NCBI GenBank assembly: GCA_039090855.1
Contig: CM076990.1
Coordinates: forward strand, 196,545,232-196,609,231
Direction of reading: 5' to 3'
From: Macrothele yani
Taxonomy: Eukaryota; Arthropoda; Arachnida; Araneae; Macrothelidae
DNA length: 64,000 nucleotides
Made by a program: the position numbers and the translations under genes. Under the pieces are notes generated by a model that worked only from the letters and a program-made list of their open reading frames with translations, made no database searches and was not told the DNA's origin. Of the stretch, positions 32,795-42,892 are shown one piece after another. Position 1 is the stretch's first letter; each line of letters begins with the position of its first letter.

Positions 32795-33005
32795 TGTTTG
32801 GAGGTTTAACGACCACCGTGAGCAACACCGTGGACTATAAGCAGTCACCGGTCTCTAATTTAGGGTCACTGGTTCCATGGAAGGGAAAGAGCCAGTGCCG
32901 TAAGAAAAACACAACATCCATGCCTCAACAGGATTCGAACCCGGACCCTTTTCGGACGAATGATCAGAGGCCATCGCTTAGACCACTGCGTCACCGGGGC
33001 CGCCT
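32795..33005 (-). repeat. SINE family 1, tRNA-derived, copy a
   Basis: On the minus strand a tRNA-like head comes first: box A-like tgacgcagtggtctaagcga and box B-like gggttcgaatcctg (about 33002-32930). The body ends near ggtcgttaaacctcc at about 32800. Head plus body is about 205 bp. Similar copies are at 33835, 38560 and 42215, with fragments at 14195 and 63360. Confidence 0.85.
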
Positions 33006-33428
33006 TCTAGCATTCACTCTTCCCGTTTTTGTTCTCAATAAAAACGTATTTGTTGGCCTCGACGACTTTTTCAATCTCCTTAATATTAAATTCATCCATA
33101 TTAACAAAAAGTCATTAATCCGATACAACATACAATGAAACGGGATGTTAGCAAGTTAAACGAAAACCTCCGAATGCTAAATGCAAAAGATGCAATGTGA
33201 AAAGTAACTCTCAGTCTTACAATGTGACTCGCGGGGTGTGAGAGAATGAATCACCAGAGAAGCAGGCGACAGGTGTTTGTCTCTATCTTGCTCCGAACAA
33301 TCGCACTGAAAACAAACGCAAAGGAAGTTTTTTACGATATGGTATCGTCGCTCGGTGGAAATCTTCTTTGCTTTAAGAAAGATACGGCAATATTTTTGTA
33401 TGACATATCATTTCTCACTCAGCTGGCA
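33006..33428. other. Spacer
   Basis: Nothing recognised. Confidence 0.4.
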
Positions 33429-33429
33429 C

Positions 33430-33547
33430 CGTCATCGAGCACAAAATCCCATAATATGAATTTTTCTTTGAAATATTTCTTTTTCTTTTCGAAAATAAAA
33501 CCGGGTCAGGAACCCCTTGACCCGACCCGTTTGACCCGCAAAACACT
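33430..33547 (-). repeat. Dispersed repeat R2, copy 1
   Basis: On the minus strand it reads gggtcaaacgggtcgggtca, then a palindrome-like gacccggttttatt, then gaaaag and aaatatttcaaag. The same order occurs on the plus strand at about 42711-42815. Confidence 0.7.
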
Positions 33548-33700
33548 TTCAGCCCATCAAACAGAAGTCATTGCTCTTTCCACGTTTATAAGTGAGTCAC
33601 GGAAAAATTCTTATCAGCCGCCACCGTGAACAGAACCCAGGGTCTTCCAGTTACGCGCCGGACGTGCTACCACTTCACCACAGCGGCCTCGAATTTCCCA
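33548..33700 (-). repeat. SINE family 3, tRNA-derived
   Basis: The minus-strand head has box A-like tggtgaagtggtagcacgtc and a weaker box B (ctgggttctgttc). The body is ggtggcggctga, then ttccgtgactcactta, and the tail is aacgtggaaagagcaatgac. The body and tail recur as the arms of the foldback at 34056-34463, and the tail resembles that of SINE family 2. Confidence 0.65.
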
Positions 33701-33834
33701 GACTCACATGTGACAACTGCCAAACCACATGGCAGGTTGCTTCTTGGAGCACCGCACAATGCTGGGGATTCACCAAAGATGGTAGGCAGCAACTGAACAA
33801 ATAACTAGGAGGCGAATTTTTTTTTTTTTTTAAT

Positions 33835-34050
33835 TTTTATTGGAGATTTAACGACCACCGTGAGCAACTCAATGGGATATAAGTAGTCTCCCGTCCCTAA
33901 TTTAGAACCACTGGGTCCAGGGAACGGAGGGAGTCAGTGCCGTAAGACAAACACATCATCCATGCCTCACCGGGATTCGAACCCGGACCCCTTTCGGGCG
34001 AATGATCAGTAGCGATCGCTTAGACCACTGCGCCACTAGGAGGCAAATGA
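33835..34050 (-). repeat. SINE family 1, copy b
   Basis: Complete copy. The minus-strand head contains tggcgcagtggtctaagcga and gggttcgaatcccgg. It ends in a poly(A) tract, seen as the T run at 33820-33831 on the plus strand. Confidence 0.88.
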
Positions 34051-34055
34051 ATAAT

Positions 34056-34463
34056 TAATACACACAATTGACGTATATTAGGAATGTCAAACAGAAGTGA
34101 TCGCTCTTTCCACGTTTGTAAGTGAGTCACGGAAAAATTCACATCGGCCGCCACCGGGAAATTTCTCATCGGACGCCACCGGAAAATTTCTCAGCCGCCA
34201 CCAGGAAATTTCTCATCGGCTGCCACCGGGAAACATTTCTCAGCTGCCACCAGGAAAATTCTCATCGGCTGCCACCGGGAACAGAAATTTCCCGGTGGCG
34301 GCTGAAAATTTACCGCCACCGGAAAATTCCTCAGCCGCCACCGGGAAATTTCTCAGCCGCCACCGGTGGCGGCCGATGAAATTTTTTCGTGACTCACTTA
34401 TGAACGTGGAAAGAGCGATGACTTCTGTTCGATGTTCCTAATACACGTCAATTGTGTGTATTA
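34056..34463. repeat. Foldback element with GCCGCCACCGG array
   Basis: Outer arms of about 100 bp are inverted copies: taatacacacaattgacg at left and its complement cgtcaattgtgtgtatta at right. They continue through the aacagaagt, cgctctttccacgtt and gtgagtcacg blocks. Between the arms lie about eight 25-30-bp units of gccgccaccgggaaatttct type, some inverted. The arms contain the SINE family 3 body and tail. Confidence 0.85.
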
Positions 34464-35020
34464 TCGGCAAGCTGACCCGTGATCCGTTTCCGTCTCTGCA
34501 CTGTAACAGTGCTAACATCAGTGCTAATAATCCTACACAGAGATTCAATGTTGATTTGCAGTCGGAGCAGATAGTCCATTGCAGAGCTGTCCTGTCATGT
34601 TTTGTATTCTTCGGAAGTTCGACGAGTCGTTTCTTTAAAAATTTACACCAGTCCGAATCAATTTGCATATCAGATCCCCATCCGTGACCTAGTGATCTTC
34701 AATGCCGCTGAAAAGTCACGTACGGAGCGATAGCTTATGTGGAACCATATTATCAATCCGTGCTAGAGAGCAGTTAAATCAAAGGATCTTGCATTCACAG
34801 TTATCCCACTGCCTCATCATAACCGCGAAAGCATAACATTTATGGTGAAGTCTAAGCGTAGGCCTTACGTAAGACTAAATTCACTATCAAACAAGAAAGA
34901 TGACACCGGATTTTCGGGTGTAATAAGCACGTCTTTTGAATCCGTTCTGACACAAATTAAATTTATCAAAGCCATTCAAAGTCAATGGAACCGGTATATA
35001 AAACAATAGTATCTGACGGA
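34464..35020. other. Spacer leading into the satellite
   Basis: Nothing firmly recognised. About 34470-34500 resembles repeat R2 flanking sequence near 42675. Confidence 0.4.
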
Positions 35021-35024
35021 AGAA

Positions 35025-36660
35025 AGAAGTTTTTCAATCGGGTCTTTAATCCCTCAGATATTGGTGTAAACGGAATCTTGAGTTTAAGAACTCTTAGAGA
35101 CAGAGTTATCGACAAAAATAAGATGTGACTTTACGTCCCCTGGTGGGAAAACCGTGCATTATTTTAGGAAGAAAGTATTCTCAAAATGTTTATCCATATG
35201 AGAAGTATCTGTCCAAGAAAAAAAATTTAGTCGAGTTTTCAGGAGCCCAGGTTTTGCAACAAATACATCGGAATCAAAAATTAACACTTATGACCCCTGG
35301 TGGCCAAACCATTCTTTACAAAACATTAGAAATTATGTGAAACATATTTTCCATCAGGTCTTTTATGCGCTACAGGAAGAATTTTTCAAATCGGAGTTTT
35401 AGGAGTAGAAAACGCAATTTACCTTCATGCGCCCTAGCGGAAAGTCTTAAATGATTTACGTGAAAATTTTGAATTTATAGGAAAAACATTTCGCATCGGA
35501 AACACTATCCAATAACGAAGGAATTTTTCAAATTGAACTTTTAGAAGTAGAGATATTGACAAAAATAAGATATACATCTACGCCCCCTGGCGTAGAAACC
35601 ATGCATTATTTCATGAAGAAAGTGTTCCTAAAAGGTTTGTCGACATGAGTAGCATCGGTCAACAAAAGACTTTTTTTTCAATCGAGATTTTAGAAGCTCA
35701 TATTTTGCTGCAAATACATCAGACGTGGAAATTAAGACTTACGCCACCTGGTGGCCATACAATTTTTTACAAAAATTAGAAATTATGTGCAAAGGATTTC
35801 CCATCAGGAGCTATATCCAGTGCAGAAAGAATTTTTCAGATCGGAGATTTAGAAGCAGAGATATAGGGGAAAACGCAATTTACCTTTACGCCCCTAGCGG
35901 AAAGTCTATGAATTACTTGAAAATTTTGAAATTATATGAAAATCCTGTCACACGGAAAACACTATCCAACAAAGAGAAGGAATTTTCCAAATCGGACTCA
36001 TAGAAGTCAAGATATTGACAAAAATAAGATATACATCTACGCCCCCTGGCGGAGAAACTGTGGAATATTTTAGGAAGAAAATATTCCGAAAAGGTTTATC
36101 GATGTAGTGGCGTCAGTCCACAAAGAATTTTTTCAATCGATATTTTAGAAGCTCAGATTTTATGGCAAAAACATTAGAAGCGAAAATTAACATTTACGCC
36201 CGCTGGTGGCCAAAGTATTCTTTACCAAAAATTCGAAATTATATGCAAAAGATTTTCCATTAAGAGATGTATCCGCTGAAAAAAGATTTTTCAAATCGAA
36301 GTTTTAGGAGAAGAGTTATCGGAAGAAATGTATTTTACTTTTACGCCCCCTAGGGGAAAATCTATGCGTAATTTGAAAATGAAACTATATCTAAAACACT
36401 CTTCGACATAAATGGAATCGAAAGATAAAAAAATGTTTTCAATCGGATGTTTAGAAGCAAATATGTGGATCAAAACACGTAATTTTGAGTTCGACATCAT
36501 CTGCATTTACGCCCCCTAGTGGCAAAATTGTACATCGTAAAAAAAAAACGAAATTAAGGATCATCATTCGCATATTTCGCGCTTCCGGATACAAAACGAA
36601 TTTTTCAAATCGGACTAATAGTTGCAGAGATACCGTGGGTACAGGCGGACGGACGGACAA
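35025..36660. repeat. Higher-order satellite: about 150-bp monomers in groups of three
   Basis: The core cgcccc(c)t(g/a)g(t/c)gg occurs at 35134, 35292, 35430, 35581, 35742, 35889, 36040, 36197, 36344 and 36510, 138-166 bp apart. Monomers three positions apart are more alike. Type 1 has ttaggaagaaa and ggtttatcga after the core, type 2 has caaa(c/g)(c/t)attcttta, and type 3 has ggaaa(g/a)tctatg. The higher-order period is therefore about 453 bp. All monomers share tttttcaa(a)tcgga and a ttagaag motif. The right end runs into gcggacggacggacaaaccg. No coding function. Confidence 0.88.
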
Positions 36661-36664
36661 ACCG

Positions 36665-37400
36665 ATAACAGAAGCACGATCTTTTTTTACAAAAGACGTG
36701 TTAAAAAGGGATGTCGGAATATTAATGATGGGACAGTGTGAATTCACCTGCCATTCTGGCTTATTTTAAATACACCAACAAGTGCCAATGGTGCATAGAT
36801 GGAGTAGGTGAAATGCTGTGAACTCATCACCACAAGCCATTCCAGCTTGCGATCATCATTGGGTTTTCTTATAAATAGTAGTGTGAAAACACATTTTTAT
36901 CTGTGGCGGCCTCGAACTCCACATCCTTCTGCTCCGCATCCAAATGCTTCTCCAATTAAACTACACCGACAAGGGCTTATTACTGCTCCTGTTCGTCTTG
37001 ACATGTTTGTCACCTCTGTAGTATGTCAAAGAAGTCATTCTCGCGCAGTCTATAAAATTCTGGTCCGCATCTCAATATTTCGTCCTTCCCCTGCGCAAAA
37101 GGTTCGTTGGGTTGTGAAATCCTAACCTAAGTTAGGGACTCCCGATTCGATCTGATCCAATATCTATAAAAGGGAGGGTAGTTTGTTCTTCATTTAGGAA
37201 GAGGTTTTGGAATACCTCTGTAACGCTGCTGTGTGTGTTTGAATGCGATGTAAACGTTTGTCCGTGACTTCGCATTCTTCCGTTTCTCTTAGCTGCTCTT
37301 CTTGGCCACTGTGTTGTACAGATGTTCTAGATAGGCCAGCAATTAGTCGAGCTCTCAAGCTGCGCGGCACGAAAGCAAACAAAAGGGGTGACAGAGATAA
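36665..37400. other. Spacer with a tRNA-like remnant
   Basis: Apart from the tRNA-like segment at 36907-36975 nothing was recognised. Confidence 0.4.
36907..36975 (-). repeat. tRNA-like segment (SINE head remnant)
   Basis: On the minus strand, gtgtagtttaattggagaag resembles box A and its loop, and gagttcgaggcc is a degraded box B. The box B consensus and acceptor pairing fail, so a functional tRNA is not claimed. Confidence 0.4.
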
Positions 37401-37404
37401 AGGA

Positions 37405-37665
37405 TGATACCAAAGAAACGCAATAGGCTTAAGCTTCATCATCTTGTATTTCCCCTAGACGCACGATGTTGCAGCGAAGCTTGCTTAATTACATACAGCC
37501 TTTGCGTACCTGTGTCTCTTCCCCCTTTAGCATCTGGCGCTAAGAGCACCGAGCAGAAAATAACTTCCATTTATTTCCGTGGAGGGTGGGTAGGATTCCG
37601 ACGAAATGAAATTCACTCCCGCAGAGACAAAAGGCCTTTCCGGAAAGCAATTAAGTTTCGGTTTG
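37405..37665. repeat. Dispersed repeat R1, copy 2
   Basis: Collinear with 23955-24265: cgcaataggcttaagctt, tgcttaattaca, gaaatgaaattcactcccgc, then ccggaaagcaattaagtttc. The middle parts differ in length. Confidence 0.7.
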
Positions 37666-37849
37666 TGCAGCCAGAGTCCCTGGAAATCATTTGGTTGGGT
37701 GGGGATCAAGATATGTAGTACGCCACACAGAAGGGGGAAAGGCATTGAGGTTATCAAAACGTCGTTGTTCTAAAACGCTTCAGCAGGGAGATGAAATAAA
37801 AGGCGAATAAACGACGGTATTTTGATATTATTATGCGCTCGCATATATT

Positions 37850-38375
37850 GATGAAGGCTCGAAATTAAATTTTCAATCAACGCAGAGTTAAGTTTCCGAG
37901 ATTGATGCGGACATAAAAGGACATCTTTATAAGTGATTACTGTCCCCCGTGGAAACGCGGAATAAATGGAACGAAAGAATGGAATGAATGAATTAGATAT
38001 GAATCGAAAATATTTGTTTATTTTATGGCATAGAAACGTCGAGATTAACTTTATTCCACAAAGCCAACTCTTTCTAAAAATTGCCTCATTGGAGATTATT
38101 GCTCCATTGTTTCCTCTTGTGTTCATATTTATGTCTACTTCATTAAGTTTAGTAAATATGTTTCCATGAAGGCTTGAAATTAAATCCTCAATCACAGCAG
38201 TGCCTATTAAAGATAGATGCAGACATAAAAGTATATCTTCGTAAGTGGTTATTGTTCATAGTGGAAACTCAGAATAAATGTAAGGAGAAAATGGAACTAA
38301 TGAATGTGGAAGGAATCGAAGATGTTTGTTTGTTTTATGTCATAGTGATGTCGGGATTAACTTTGATCCATAACG
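37850..38375. repeat. Diverged tandem duplication, about 315-bp period
   Basis: 37855-38060 and 38172-38370 align in order: aggct(c/t)gaaattaaat, gcagacataaaag or gcggacataaaag, the tggaaac..gaataaatg block, tttatggcatag or tttatgtcatag, and gattaacttt. Differences are numerous, so the event is old. The overlapping 141-codon minus-strand frame is not family-like. Confidence 0.75.
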
Positions 38376-38559
38376 CTTGGAAATTCCTTCCAAGGAGATT
38401 ATTCTTTTTTCTTGATATGCCCATTTTATTAAACTCAGAGGGAGCATCTCAGAGCGCAGGAAACATCGTTTTTGCCAGACACGGCAAACGAGTGGTCAGA
38501 GGCATAGGTTTCTACCTGAGCTGGGGCCGGGTTCGAGTCCTGAAAGATGACCTTTTGTT

Positions 38560-38770
38560 TTAGGGGATTAACGACCACCCCGTAGGTAACTTAATGGGTA
38601 ATAACCAGTCGCTCTTCCCTATTTTAAGGCCACCATTTCCACAGAAGGGAGAGAGACAGTGTCGTAAGACAAACACTACATCCATGCCTCACTGGGATTC
38701 GAACCCGAACCCATCTCGAATGAATGATCAGCAGCTAGCGCTCAGACCACTGCGCCACCGGGGTGGCTCC
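38560..38770 (-). repeat. SINE family 1, copy c
   Basis: The minus-strand head is tggcgcagtggtctgagcgc and gggttcgaatccc, with the body ending near gtcgttaatcccct. Confidence 0.88.
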
Positions 38771-38774
38771 GAAT

Positions 38775-39120
38775 GCGGCGTGAAGGGTGTGTTTTTACTA
38801 AGGAACTGGCTCTCTCCCTTCACCGAAATCAGTTATCACAAATTAGGGACTATTTTATTGCTAATGACCCTCACAGTTTCTAGTCGGTAGACCTTGAAAC
38901 AAGAAACATTTTTTTTTCTTTTTTGTTGAGAGTTACGGACCCTCATTTACATTTTTACTTAAAGAAAATGTAGGTGCAATCACAGAGAAGAAAATACAGA
39001 GGTTCGCTTTTTTGAACAGCGCCCCAGTGGTCGGACATGAAACTACGGTAGGGTTTGTCACGTGATACCGTGATACGATACCAATGGCTATATAAGTAGC
39101 ATCGCGGAGAAAGTTGTATA
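38775..39120. other. Spacer
   Basis: Nothing recognised. Confidence 0.4.
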
Positions 39121-39124
39121 CTCT

Positions 39125-39315
39125 TGGGCCGCGGGTGGACTAGTGGTCGGCGTTCGTCACAGCCATGGAGATAACCTCAGGTTCGATCCTGGGCAGGTAC
39201 GAACGTTCGAACCACTAAATACCCACCGTGGGTCGGATGGGCAAGTTAAGCCGTCGAACCCCGGGTACTGGCTCCCCGGTAATAAATAAGTGCGTCGTCT
39301 CCCCCTTTCTACCTC
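39125..39315 (+). repeat. SINE family 4, tRNA-derived
   Basis: Plus-strand head: gggtggactagtggtcggcg as box A and caggttcgatcctgg as box B, about 39130-39202. The body contains cccaccgtgggtcggatggg and ends near ccccggtaataaataagtgc. The acceptor ends do not form a clean stem and a non-tRNA body follows, so a SINE is preferred over a tRNA gene. Confidence 0.7.
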
Positions 39316-40265
39316 GCTTCCGTGTCACTTTCCTATCGCGCACTCTAGCCCAAATCTCCTAGCTTCCTATTTCTAAGGGTTGTTTAAGACCTGGGATCAG
39401 GCATTCCCTTCCTAAAATCCTCTACATATGATCTGTTGTGATCTGAGTTGTATACTCTTGAAAAAAAAAAAAAAGGAAAAAAAGAGAAGTAGACTCCCAC
39501 GGTAACTGTTTGGACTCTTTAGTTCAATGTTCGTCCACTGGCGCGCTGTTCTATTGAGATCTTCGGGGCCAAATAATTGCCATGAGCTTCTATGCAAGAT
39601 TTACCTCTGGGTCTCCTACTCTGTGGGTGCAATCTTCCAACGAAGGAGAAAAACTCGCGCGATTAGAATTAACTTAACATCTACGTCTTAAATGGAATCG
39701 AACCAAAGTCCTGTAGTACGAGGAGGAAAAAGCCGCTCATTAGACATTTGAACACAGTCGTGACTTCTTCAACAAAGACAAGGTTTCACTTGCGATCCGA
39801 AATAAAATTGGGCAAAATAGGATCTCTCAGAATTAGTGTCTAAATCATAGTTTCCAAATCATGCACAGTTGTGGCATGTTTGTTTCCGTAACCTTCAAGT
39901 TGAGATCCACATAATTTAGCCAGACTAATAGCTTTATTATTACTTAGCACTTAGACGTATACAGTACCCGTACAGAGGAAATTTCTTTTGCATGTCTTCG
40001 CATAGGGCATTGTCGTTGCTGCTTAGTGTGTGCCGACAATGTGGCCCGTGAGATTTAACTCTCACAGTTGCTGTAGATGTGTTTTGTGTGTAAAGGCTTT
40101 TCTCCCGTTAGCGTGTGGGTGTTTTTCTACCATCGACTTTACCAAACGATAAGTATAGCGTGTCAGTTGTGGTATCCTTTGTGTTATATTAGTCATTTTT
40201 CTGTTTGTGTAGGCCGTCGCATTTTGCTTTGGCCCTTTACACCGCACAATGCCTTCTTTTTGTAT
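39316..40265. other. Spacer
   Basis: Nothing recognised. A-rich run at 39461-39485. Confidence 0.4.
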
Positions 40266-40271
40266 TGCGCA

Positions 40272-41069
40272 GATGTGGGGAACCTTTTCATTTTGAAAGG
40301 CCGCATTAAGTTAGCTGTAATTTAACCATGCCGCACTAAAGAAACTTCAATTAGAAATAATTCGAAATGTACATTATTTTGTAAGAATCTTGCTATGTAC
40401 GAACTAACTTCAAAAAATAGAAAAAAGAATTTATAATTCTAAAGTAACTAACCTTTTAACGGCTTTGTTTTGACTGCTTTTTGTTGGAAACCATTTGAAT
40501 ATTTAGTTGCAACATGGAGGTCAGTATTTTTAGCTGATCCTATAGATGGGTATCCGTCATTTGTGACCTTAAGGCGTCTTTATTTGAGTTAGGTAGGAGA
40601 ATGTAGATTCGTTGCAATAAGTGGTTAAAAAGCAAGAAAGCATTTTTCGTGCATGTTGCCGAAGGCGTGGGTATTCTATTGTATTTTTCCATATTTCAAG
40701 TGGATCTTTCTTAGCGTCAAATAAGGACTTTAAAATGCCATCTTCTGAGAGCTCAAGCAATTCCATTTGTACTTCTTTAGGAGCCATAGAACGAAATCAT
40801 GAGCATATAGCAGGTGTTAAAATAGCCCTTCTGACTTACTAATGTTTTAATTGTGGCCGTCACTCGGGGAGCATTATTTCGCTGAGTCTTCTTTTACTCT
40901 TTAAGAGATTAGATTAAAATATTAAATACGGTCAAAAAGATTAAAATAAAAATAATAATAGACGAACAAAGACATATTAATGAAAATAAATGGATTTGTT
41001 AAGCAAAATTCGGATTCACTCAAAAGGCCGCACTTAATGGCCTAGATGGCCGCAGGTTTAACCATCACA
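40272..41069 (-). mobile_element. Deleted hAT-like element
   Basis: The left end cagatgtggggaacctttt and the right end, read inward, ctgtgatggttaaacctgcg resemble hAT termini. Both lead into gaaaggccgc or aaaggccgcac motifs typical of Charlie-type hATs. The minus strand carries the end of a hAT-like protein. An 8-bp target duplication is only partial (gtattgcg against ggattcgc). Confidence 0.6.
40440..40830 (-). pseudogene. hAT transposase dimerisation region
   Basis: The minus-strand frame from 40787 reads LLELSEDGILKSLF, EIWKNTIEYPRLRQHARKML and TTYCNESTFSYLTQIKT. This matches the hAT C-terminal dimerisation pattern (tyrosine-proline, an alanine/leucine helix, then CES-FS). After a shift near 40570 the expected end follows (DALRSQMTDTHL, DQLKILTS) to about 40440. 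The same domain occurs in the GTF2I-repeat and ZBED proteins derived from hATs, so a captured relative is possible. The catalytic core and N-terminal zinc finger are absent. Confidence 0.75.
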
Positions 41070-41154
41070 GGATTCGCTAGTCGAAGCAACCGGCATTCAT
41101 GTTTAGCGAATCTGGAGGTTAAGAATCTTATCCCGTGTTTGCCCGGAGAAGCAG

Positions 41155-41265
41155 ATAAATCATGAAAGAAATACGGGGTTACGCCATATAACACAAAGTT
41201 TTGAAGATGACAATCTTCAAAATTTGTATTATATGGTGTAATCCCGTATTTCTTTCATGATTTAT
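41155..41265. repeat. Near-perfect hairpin, about 53-bp arms, 4-base loop
   Basis: The left arm (41155-41208) starts ataaatcatgaaagaaatac. The right arm (41213-41265) ends gtatttctttcatgatttat. The innermost bases are ttgaagat-gaca-atcttcaa. About five mismatches were seen by eye. Confidence 0.9.
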
Positions 41266-41269
41266 GAAG

Positions 41270-41696
41270 TAAGCTGTTTGATCGAAATACGCAGTCACTG
41301 CATAAACTGGAATTGTCATCTTCCTCTTGAGATTTAAGCTTCACTTATTGGACAAGTAATGGGAACTTTGGTGTGATTTACGAAATGAAAACTTAAGAAT
41401 ATTGTCCAGTACATAGACTAGATTAGCACTCGTTCGTTATCGACTTCCTGAATATTGTATTTCACACAGGTATGAAGTCGCGGATGATTTCAAAATACTG
41501 TTAAAATAAGTTTCCAAAATACTTATTTGCTTAAAGGAAAGAAACCAAATACTGTTCTTGAGAAGCACGTAGACCACATGCAGAAACATAATAAATAGCA
41601 AAGGGGTTCAGATATAATTTGAATTCTAAAACATCGATTAAATACAATAACTTGACAGTTGTTTCACTGTGATGAATAAATTTTGAGCAATTTGAC
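41270..41696. other. Spacer
   Basis: Nothing recognised between the hairpin and the hAT MITE. Confidence 0.4.
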
Positions 41697-41704
41697 GTGT
41701 ATGG

Positions 41705-41983
41705 CAGTGGCGGCGGAACCGCCCGGGCCGCCAGGGCCAGGGCCCGGTCAATAATTTCAGCCAAGACTTTTAATTTTAGTTTTATTTTATTTGGCATATG
41801 TGCAATTGTTGTGATGCGCATTAGAAAGTTCCACTAGGTAAGTGGTCCGATGGTCCTAATCCCCAACAAAGCTCCATAGGTATTGTTTTTCTTCTGTTTG
41901 TTCCGGGAAGCGGAAAGGGAGGGGGTGCACCACCATTCGAAATTTCGGGCCCGATCAACGAACTTCACTTTCCGCCACCCCTG
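41705..41983. mobile_element. hAT-type MITE with perfect 8-bp target duplication
   Basis: 279 bp flanked by gtgtatgg at 41697-41704 and again at 41984-41991. The left end is cagtggcggcgga. The right end read inward is caggggtggcgga. The 8-bp duplication and CAG-starting ends are diagnostic of hAT elements. There is no coding capacity. Confidence 0.9.
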
Positions 41984-42214
41984 GTGTATGGTACTGTTTG
42001 TATAGTTAGAATAAAACCGATGATAATAAAAATATAGTAGATGATTTCCTTCTGAGTTAGAAATGTACTCTGTAACAACGAAATTGCAAAACCCTTAAGG
42101 AATGAATGGAAGCAAATACAAATCGGTAGACGGCTAAGCTAAGCAGTTTGCCGATATAAACATCTGACGAAATGTCACAACAAAGATGAGTTCCTTTTTT
42201 TTATTTTATTTTTT

Positions 42215-42425
42215 TGATTCAAGGTTTAACGACCACCGTGAGCAACTCAATGGGCTATAAGCAGTCGCCCGTCCCTAATTTAGGGTCACTGGTTCCAGGG
42301 AAGGGAGAGAGCCAGTACCATAAGACAAACACAACATCCATGCCTCACGGGATTCGAACCTTGACCCCTTTCGGACGAATTATCAGAGGCCATCGCTTAG
42401 AACACTACGCCACTGGGGCGGCAAA
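42215..42425 (-). repeat. SINE family 1, copy d
   Basis: The minus-strand head has tggcgtagtgttctaagcga and ggttcgaatcccg. The body matches copy b closely. A T-rich run at 42195-42215 on the plus strand is its poly(A) tail. Confidence 0.88.
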
Positions 42426-42689
42426 GATTGATTCCCCCGAGAGAAGAGTCTTCTGGCTTTGAGCTGCGATCTCTGGAGAAATCGAACATTTTCGTACAGA
42501 ATGCCAAGGCACTAACAGAGACAGGGTTTTCCATTTAAACATGGAAATCCCACGGAATATGTTAGTATTTGAAAAAAAAAAGGTCTAACGGTAGGCGGGC
42601 ATTTAACGGGAGCCACGATGAAGAACACAAAACAAATCACTGGTTTCTCAAAAGCAATAAACCTGAACCACATCAGAGATGGAAACGGA

Positions 42690-42815
42690 TCCCCTGGTCG
42701 ACAATTTCTTTCGGGCCAAATGGGTCGGGTCAAGGAGATCCTGACCCAATTCCCACCCGGTTTTATTTCCGTTTTATTTTTGAAAAGGAAACATATTTCA
42801 AAGAACCCTTCAGAG
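42690..42815 (+). repeat. Dispersed repeat R2, copy 2
   Basis: Plus-strand gccaaatgggtcgggtcaag, then gatcctgaccc, cccggttttatt, tttttgaaaag and catatttcaaagaa match 33430-33547 in order. Confidence 0.7.
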
Positions 42816-42892
42816 GTCTTTGAAATTACACATCAGAGCGGCACAGTATGGATCCAGAAACTTGCTGAGAAGGGAAAAAGAATGGGATAAAA

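Noticed and set aside
32930..33005. Possible tRNA gene (and the same at 33975, 38690 and 42350)
   Set aside because: The tRNA-like segment is always followed by the same body in multiple copies, so these are SINE heads.
35025..36660. CRISPR-like array of repeats
   Set aside because: Units are diverged, spacers are not unique, and the context is eukaryotic. It is a satellite. The same applies to the 52-, 62-, 63- and 88-bp arrays.
37770..38195. 141-codon minus-strand frame
   Set aside because: It lies across a diverged non-coding tandem duplication, has AT-rich composition and no domain pattern.
39125..39205. Possible functional tRNA gene
   Set aside because: Box A and box B are good, but acceptor ends do not pair and a SINE body follows.
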